In this document: in pieces, positions 4,617 through 8,306 of the stretch | Layout: each line of letters begins with the position of its first letter | Numbering within the stretch: the first letter of the stretch is position 1 | Translations under genes and position numbers: made by a program | Notes under the pieces: model-generated | Seen by the model: the letters and a program-made list of their open reading frames with translations, nothing else | What the model was told of the DNA's origin: nothing | The model's database searches: none | Source: an uncultured Cellvibrio sp. | GTDB lineage: Bacteria > Pseudomonadota > Gammaproteobacteria > Pseudomonadales > Cellvibrionaceae | DNA length: 8,306 nt | Direction: 5' to 3' | Assembly: GCA_946886255.1 (NCBI GenBank) | Contig: CAMPIG010000205.1 | Span: 1 to 8,306 of the forward strand

Positions 4617-7600
4617 ATGACTACTAACTTTGTCCATCTTCGCCTTCACACCGAATTCTCACTGGTCGACAGCCTGGTGCGCATCAAGCCCTTGGTAAAA
4701 CGTGTGGCTGAATTGAAGATGCCTGCCTGCGCGGTTACCGATCAAACCAATTTTTACGGCCTCATTAAATTTTACAAGGCGGCGCAAGGCGCCGGTATCA
4801 AACCGATAGTGGGCAGTGATTTCCTGATGTCGAGTAACGACACTGAAGGCAAACCCACATTGTTAACCTTGTTGGCGGTAGACAATACCGGTTATAAAAA
4901 TATTATTGCGTTGATCTCCCGCGCTTGGCAGCACGGCCAACAGCAGGGCGTTGCCTACGTGCAGCGCGAATGGATCAGTGAACACAGTGAAGGCGTGATT
5001 GCGCTCTCCGGTGGTAAGTTGGGCGATGTCGGCATGTGTTTGCTGGCAGGGCGCGCGGCGCAAGCATATGAATTGTTGCAGGGTTGGATGCGCGATTTCC
5101 CCAATCGTTTTTATCTCGAATTGCAGCGCACCGGTCGTGAAAACGATGAAGAGTATTTGCATCAGGCCGTTGCACTGGCGGATGAAATACAATGTCCGGT
5201 GGTTGCTACTAACGATGTGCGTTTTTTAAAGCGTGACGAATTTGAAGTTCATGAAGCGCGGGTATGTATCAGCGAAGGCCGCACGCTGGATGACCCGCGC
5301 CGTGAGCGCCGCTACAGCGACCAACAATACCTGCGTTCGCCGGAAGAGATGGCGGAGTTGTTCAGTGATATCCCCGAAGCTATCGCTAATACCGTTGAAA
5401 TCGCCAAACGCTGTAATGTATCCATTCAAATGGGCAAATACTTCCTGCCCGAATATCCGATTCCTGAAGGTATGACCGAGGCGGAGTTTTTCCGCAAGAT
5501 TTCTCATGAAGGGTTAGAAGAACGGCTCGAACGTATCCTCGATAAATCAGCGACAGATTATGCTGAGCGACGCAAAGAGTACGAAGATCGTTTGACCTTC
5601 GAGCTCGACATCATTGTGCAGATGGGTTTCCCTGGCTATTTCCTTATCGTAATGGACTTTATCCAGTGGGCTAAAGATCACGACATTCCCGTAGGGCCGG
5701 GGCGGGGTTCAGGTGCGGGCTCTCTGGTAGCTTACTCATTAAAAATTACCGATCTTGATCCGCTTGAATACGATTTGCTGTTTGAACGTTTTCTCAACCC
5801 GGAGCGGGTTTCCATGCCCGACTTTGATATCGATTTCTGCATGGATAACCGCGATAAAGTGATTTCCTACGTGGCCGATAATTACGGTCGCGATGCGGTC
5901 AGCCAGATCATTACCTTCGGTACCATGGCGGCCAAGGCGGTGGTGCGCGATGTGGCACGTGTGCAGGGCAAGTCGTACGGACTTGCGGATAAGTTATCCA
6001 AGATGATTCCCCCAACGCCGGGTATGACACTTGAGGTGGCGCTGGAGCAAGAATCCATCCTGCGTGAATTTTTAGAGATGGATGGCGACGCCCAGGAAAT
6101 CTGGGAGATGGCCAAACAGCTGGAAGGCTTGACGCGCAACGTCGGCAAACACGCCGGAGGTGTGGTGATAGCGCCCACCAAACTCACGGATTTTTCACCG
6201 CTATTTTGCGATGAAACCGGTAGCGGTCTGGTAACGCAATTCGATAAAAACGATGTGGAAGAAGCGGGCCTGGTGAAGTTTGACTTCCTCGGTCTGCGCA
6301 CCCTGACTATCATTGATTGGGCGCGCTTGATGATCGACAAGCAACGCGCCAAAAAGGGCGAACCGCCGCTGGATATCAGTGCGATTCCACTGAATGACCA
6401 AAAAACCTTTAGCTTGTTAAAGCGCGCAGAGACAACAGCGGTATTCCAGTTGGAATCGCGCGGAATGAAAGATCTGATCAAGCGCTTACAGCCGGATAAT
6501 ATTGAAGACTTGATCGCATTGGTTGCGTTGTTCCGCCCCGGTCCGCTGGAGTCGGGCATGGTTGATGACTTTATCAATAGGAAACACGGGCGCGCCCAGG
6601 TTGCCTATCCCGATGCAAAATTTCAGCACGCCAGTTTGAAGCCGGTACTCGAACCCACTTACGGTGTTATCGTTTATCAAGAACAGGTTATGCAAATTGC
6701 CCAGGTGCTTGCCGGATACACCCTCGGCGGTGCAGACATGTTGCGTCGCGCTATGGGTAAGAAAAAACCCGAGGAGATGGCCAAACAGCGCGAAGTATTT
6801 GAAGACGGTGCAAAAAAGCAGGGCATTGATCCTGACCTGGCGATCAAGATCTTTGATCTGGTAGAGAAATTTGCGGGCTACGGTTTTAATAAATCCCACT
6901 CGGCTGCTTATGCCATTGTGTCTTATCAGACTGCCTGGTTGAAAGCGCATTATCCGGCACATTTTATGGCGGCGACCATGTCATCAGACATGGATAAAAC
7001 CGATAAGGTGGTAACCTTTATCGAAGAATGCCGCCAGATGAAGTTGATGCCGTTGCCACCCGATGTGAATAGTGGTGAATTTCATTTCACCGTGAATGAC
7101 ACAGGCAATATTATCTACGGTTTGGGTGCAATCAAAGGTTTGGGTGAAGGGCCGGTAGACAGCATTATCACCGCGCGCAATGAAGGTGGGCCGTTTAAAA
7201 ATTTATTTGATTTCTGCGCGCGTGTTGATCCACGAAAAGTCAACAAGCGCGCACTGGAAGCGCTGATTCGTTCCGGTGCTGCAGATAAGCTCGGACCGGG
7301 TATCAATATCGATCACGATCGCGCGGTGATGTTTGCGGCGATGAATGAGGCCGTGAAAACCGCTGAACAATCTGCCGCGAACAGCAGCGCCGGGATGATG
7401 GATCTATTCGGCGATGTCGTACCCAGCGCTGGCGCCGATGAAGACGTATACCGCGATTTTCATCGTGTGCGCAGTTGGACCATGAAGGAGCGTTTGAATG
7501 CGGAAAAAGAAACGCTCGGTTTGTATCTCACCGGTCATCCGATCGACGAGTACGACAGTGAATTGAATCATCTGGTGTCATCGCGCATCGCGGATTTGAA

Positions 7601-8117
7601 ACCGGAGAAAAGTAACCAGACCGTTGCGGGCCTGGTTGTTGCGCAGCGGGTGATGAAAACCAAACGCGGCGACACTATGGCTTTTGTGACGCTGGATGAT
7701 CGCACTGGGCGCATTGAGGTGGCGATTTTTTCGGATACCTATAACCAGTCCCGTGATCTATTGATGAAAGATGGCCTGCTGGTGATCAACGGCCAGGTGA
7801 GTTACGACGATTACAACGGCTTACTGAAGATGCGTGCTGACACCATCAGCCTGTTGTCCGATGTGCGTCAGGAAAAGGCGCGGGAATTATGTCTGGAGCT
7901 GGAATCAGGTAATTTGCCCGCAAACTTTATCCGTGAGTTGAGCAGTATCCTTGATCCTTATCGTGAGGGGCGTTGCCCCCTGGTTATCGACTACCAGCGC
8001 AGCAATGCACGAGCGCAGCTTCGTCTCGGCAACACCTGGTTAGTCCGACCGGAGGATGATTTATTGCAACGCCTGCGTGACCAGTACGGAACCGCTAAGG
8101 TGCGGCTGGTTTATTAG
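4617..8117 (+). CDS. dnaE: DNA polymerase III subunit alpha
   Basis: This is the replicative DNA polymerase catalytic subunit, a C-family enzyme. The product is 1166 residues (E. coli 1160). The PHP domain (about 5-275) opens [14 protein letters not shown]; the expected HxH metal motif reads H-L-R-L-H, as in E. coli, so it is probably not catalytic. The palm/fingers core holds [11 protein letters not shown] (360-369), PDFDIDF with D402 and D404, and [10 protein letters not shown] with D556; these match E. coli D401, D403 and D555. Further signatures are [36 protein letters not shown] and [14 protein letters not shown] helix-hairpin-helix region ([12 protein letters not shown]) lies near 834-890, a beta-clamp-binding segment (MMDLF, 927-931) follows, and an OB fold ([11 protein letters not shown]) starts near 1002. 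The C-terminal tail is where tau binds in E. coli. The ATG has only a weak GAAAG (4603-4607). No frameshift or intein is seen. Confidence 0.98.
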   Translation: MTTNFVHLRLHTEFSLVDSLVRIKPLVKRVAELKMPACAVTDQTNFYGLIKFYKAAQGAGIKPIVGSDFLMSSNDTEGKPTLLTLLAVDNTGYKNIIALISRAWQHGQQQGVAYVQREWISEHSEGVIALSGGKLGDVGMCLLAGRAAQAYELLQGWMRDFPNRFYLELQRTGRENDEEYLHQAVALADEIQCPVVATNDVRFLKRDEFEVHEARVCISEGRTLDDPRRERRYSDQQYLRSPEEMAELFSDIPEAIANTVEIAKRCNVSIQMGKYFLPEYPIPEGMTEAEFFRKISHEGLEERLERILDKSATDYAERRKEYEDRLTFELDIIVQMGFPGYFLIVMDFIQWAKDHDIPVGPGRGSGAGSLVAYSLKITDLDPLEYDLLFERFLNPERVSMPDFDIDFCMDNRDKVISYVADNYGRDAVSQIITFGTMAAKAVVRDVARVQGKSYGLADKLSKMIPPTPGMTLEVALEQESILREFLEMDGDAQEIWEMAKQLEGLTRNVGKHAGGVVIAPTKLTDFSPLFCDETGSGLVTQFDKNDVEEAGLVKFDFLGLRTLTIIDWARLMIDKQRAKKGEPPLDISAIPLNDQKTFSLLKRAETTAVFQLESRGMKDLIKRLQPDNIEDLIALVALFRPGPLESGMVDDFINRKHGRAQVAYPDAKFQHASLKPVLEPTYGVIVYQEQVMQIAQVLAGYTLGGADMLRRAMGKKKPEEMAKQREVFEDGAKKQGIDPDLAIKIFDLVEKFAGYGFNKSHSAAYAIVSYQTAWLKAHYPAHFMAATMSSDMDKTDKVVTFIEECRQMKLMPLPPDVNSGEFHFTVNDTGNIIYGLGAIKGLGEGPVDSIITARNEGGPFKNLFDFCARVDPRKVNKRALEALIRSGAADKLGPGINIDHDRAVMFAAMNEAVKTAEQSAANSSAGMMDLFGDVVPSAGADEDVYRDFHRVRSWTMKERLNAEKETLGLYLTGHPIDEYDSELNHLVSSRIADLKPEKSNQTVAGLVVAQRVMKTKRGDTMAFVTLDDRTGRIEVAIFSDTYNQSRDLLMKDGLLVINGQVSYDDYNGLLKMRADTISLLSDVRQEKARELCLELESGNLPANFIRELSSILDPYREGRCPLVIDYQRSNARAQLRLGNTWLVRPEDDLLQRLRDQYGTAKVRLVY

Positions 8118-8306
8118 TCGATCATCCGGCTGCTAAGCCATTGATTGCTTTTACATTTCATCAGGAAAATACGCCCTGGAGGTCGACTCCCGGAGCACTT
8201 TAGCGTATCTTAGGCGACCTTATCGTGCCCGGTGTATCTGGAGACTCATCTGGAGTGGCACCTGAATAAATCACCACGCAACACACCCAAACCTTGAGCC
8301 AGTTAG
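8118..8306. other. Gene-free region downstream of dnaE
   Basis: No coding frame on either strand looks like a gene. A weak stem, GGCT/AGCC (8128-8131 with 8136-8139), is followed by a loosely T-rich stretch, which is poor evidence for a terminator. Further on, ATACGC (8169-8174) pairs with GCGTAT (8203-8208), enclosing GGAG/CTCC (8178-8181 with 8187-8190). Alternatively AGGTCG (8180-8185) can pair with CGACCT (8215-8220). ATCTGGAG occurs twice, 12 bp apart. In related genomes accA often follows dnaE, but no start of accA is visible before the window ends. Confidence 0.5.
8236..8255 (+). repeat. Short direct repeat ATCTGGAG, 12-bp period
   Basis: ATCTGGAG occurs at 8236-8243 and again at 8248-8255, separated by ACTC. 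Two copies of eight bases about one helical turn apart could be a protein-binding site or a chance duplication. No promoter elements are recognisable beside it. Confidence 0.35.

Noticed and set aside
4404..4649. Minus-strand open frame of 81 codons across the rnhB-dnaE spacer
   Set aside because: It reads through the palindromic element and into the dnaE start; the composition reflects the inverted repeats and no protein family is recognisable.
5882..6577. Minus-strand open frame of 231 codons inside dnaE
   Set aside because: It lies wholly antisense to the conserved polymerase core, is rich in Ser/Arg as expected from a codon-bias shadow, and shows no domain.
8128..8160. Rho-independent terminator after dnaE
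   Set aside because: The stem is only four base pairs and the following T-rich stretch is broken by other bases, so it does not meet a reasonable terminator standard.
8118..8306. Start of accA, the usual gene after dnaE
   Set aside because: No ATG with a ribosome binding site and no AccA N-terminal residues appear before the window ends.
1..8306. CRISPR array, phage genes, toxin-antitoxin pair, tRNA or rRNA genes, or a novel defence system
   Set aside because: No spaced repeats, tRNA-like cloverleaf with CCA-end features, or accessory protein families are visible; every long coding frame is a known housekeeping gene.

Overview
The window is a compact, all-plus-strand stretch of a gammaproteobacterial chromosome. 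It carries the conserved envelope-biogenesis and replication block skp(ompH)-lpxD-fabZ-lpxA-lpxB-rnhB-dnaE. Gene order, protein lengths and near-canonical motifs point to Gammaproteobacteria. The base composition is roughly balanced, and LpxA resembles the Pseudomonas/Cellvibrio type. My best guess is a Cellvibrio-like member of the Cellvibrionaceae. That placement is recognition from memory, not a search result.

Layout: 1-110 is the 3' end of a periplasmic chaperone gene of the Skp/OmpH family. 138-1163 is lpxD (GTG start). 1164-1276 is a spacer with a long stem-loop followed by a T tract. 1277-1714 is fabZ. 1715-1860 is an unusually long spacer with small hairpins and a possible 20-codon leader ORF that ends on the lpxA start. 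1861-2631 is lpxA (TTG start), 2640-3806 is lpxB and 3793-4407 is rnhB, the last three tightly packed. 4408-4616 is a spacer almost filled by a 154-bp palindromic element with about 26-bp terminal inverted repeats and internal hairpins. 4617-8117 is the full-length dnaE. 8118-8306 holds no recognisable gene, only weak secondary structure and a short direct repeat.

How the genes work together: LpxA, LpxD and LpxB perform the acylation and disaccharide-forming steps of the Raetz lipid A pathway. FabZ acts on the same (R)-3-hydroxyacyl-ACP pool that LpxA and LpxD use, so the cluster sits at the branch between phospholipid and lipid A synthesis. Skp delivers outer-membrane proteins across the periplasm. 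RNase HII and the DNA polymerase III alpha subunit belong to genome replication and ribonucleotide removal, and their linkage here is the standard gammaproteobacterial arrangement.

The protein-coding content is ordinary housekeeping and I see no new multi-gene system. The parts worth a second look are non-coding: the palindromic element between rnhB and dnaE, the lpxD-fabZ stem-loop, and the long fabZ-lpxA leader. Three residue-level observations are also listed: a predicted C10 acyl-chain ruler in LpxA, an odd tryptophan in RNase HII and a diverged clamp motif in DnaE.
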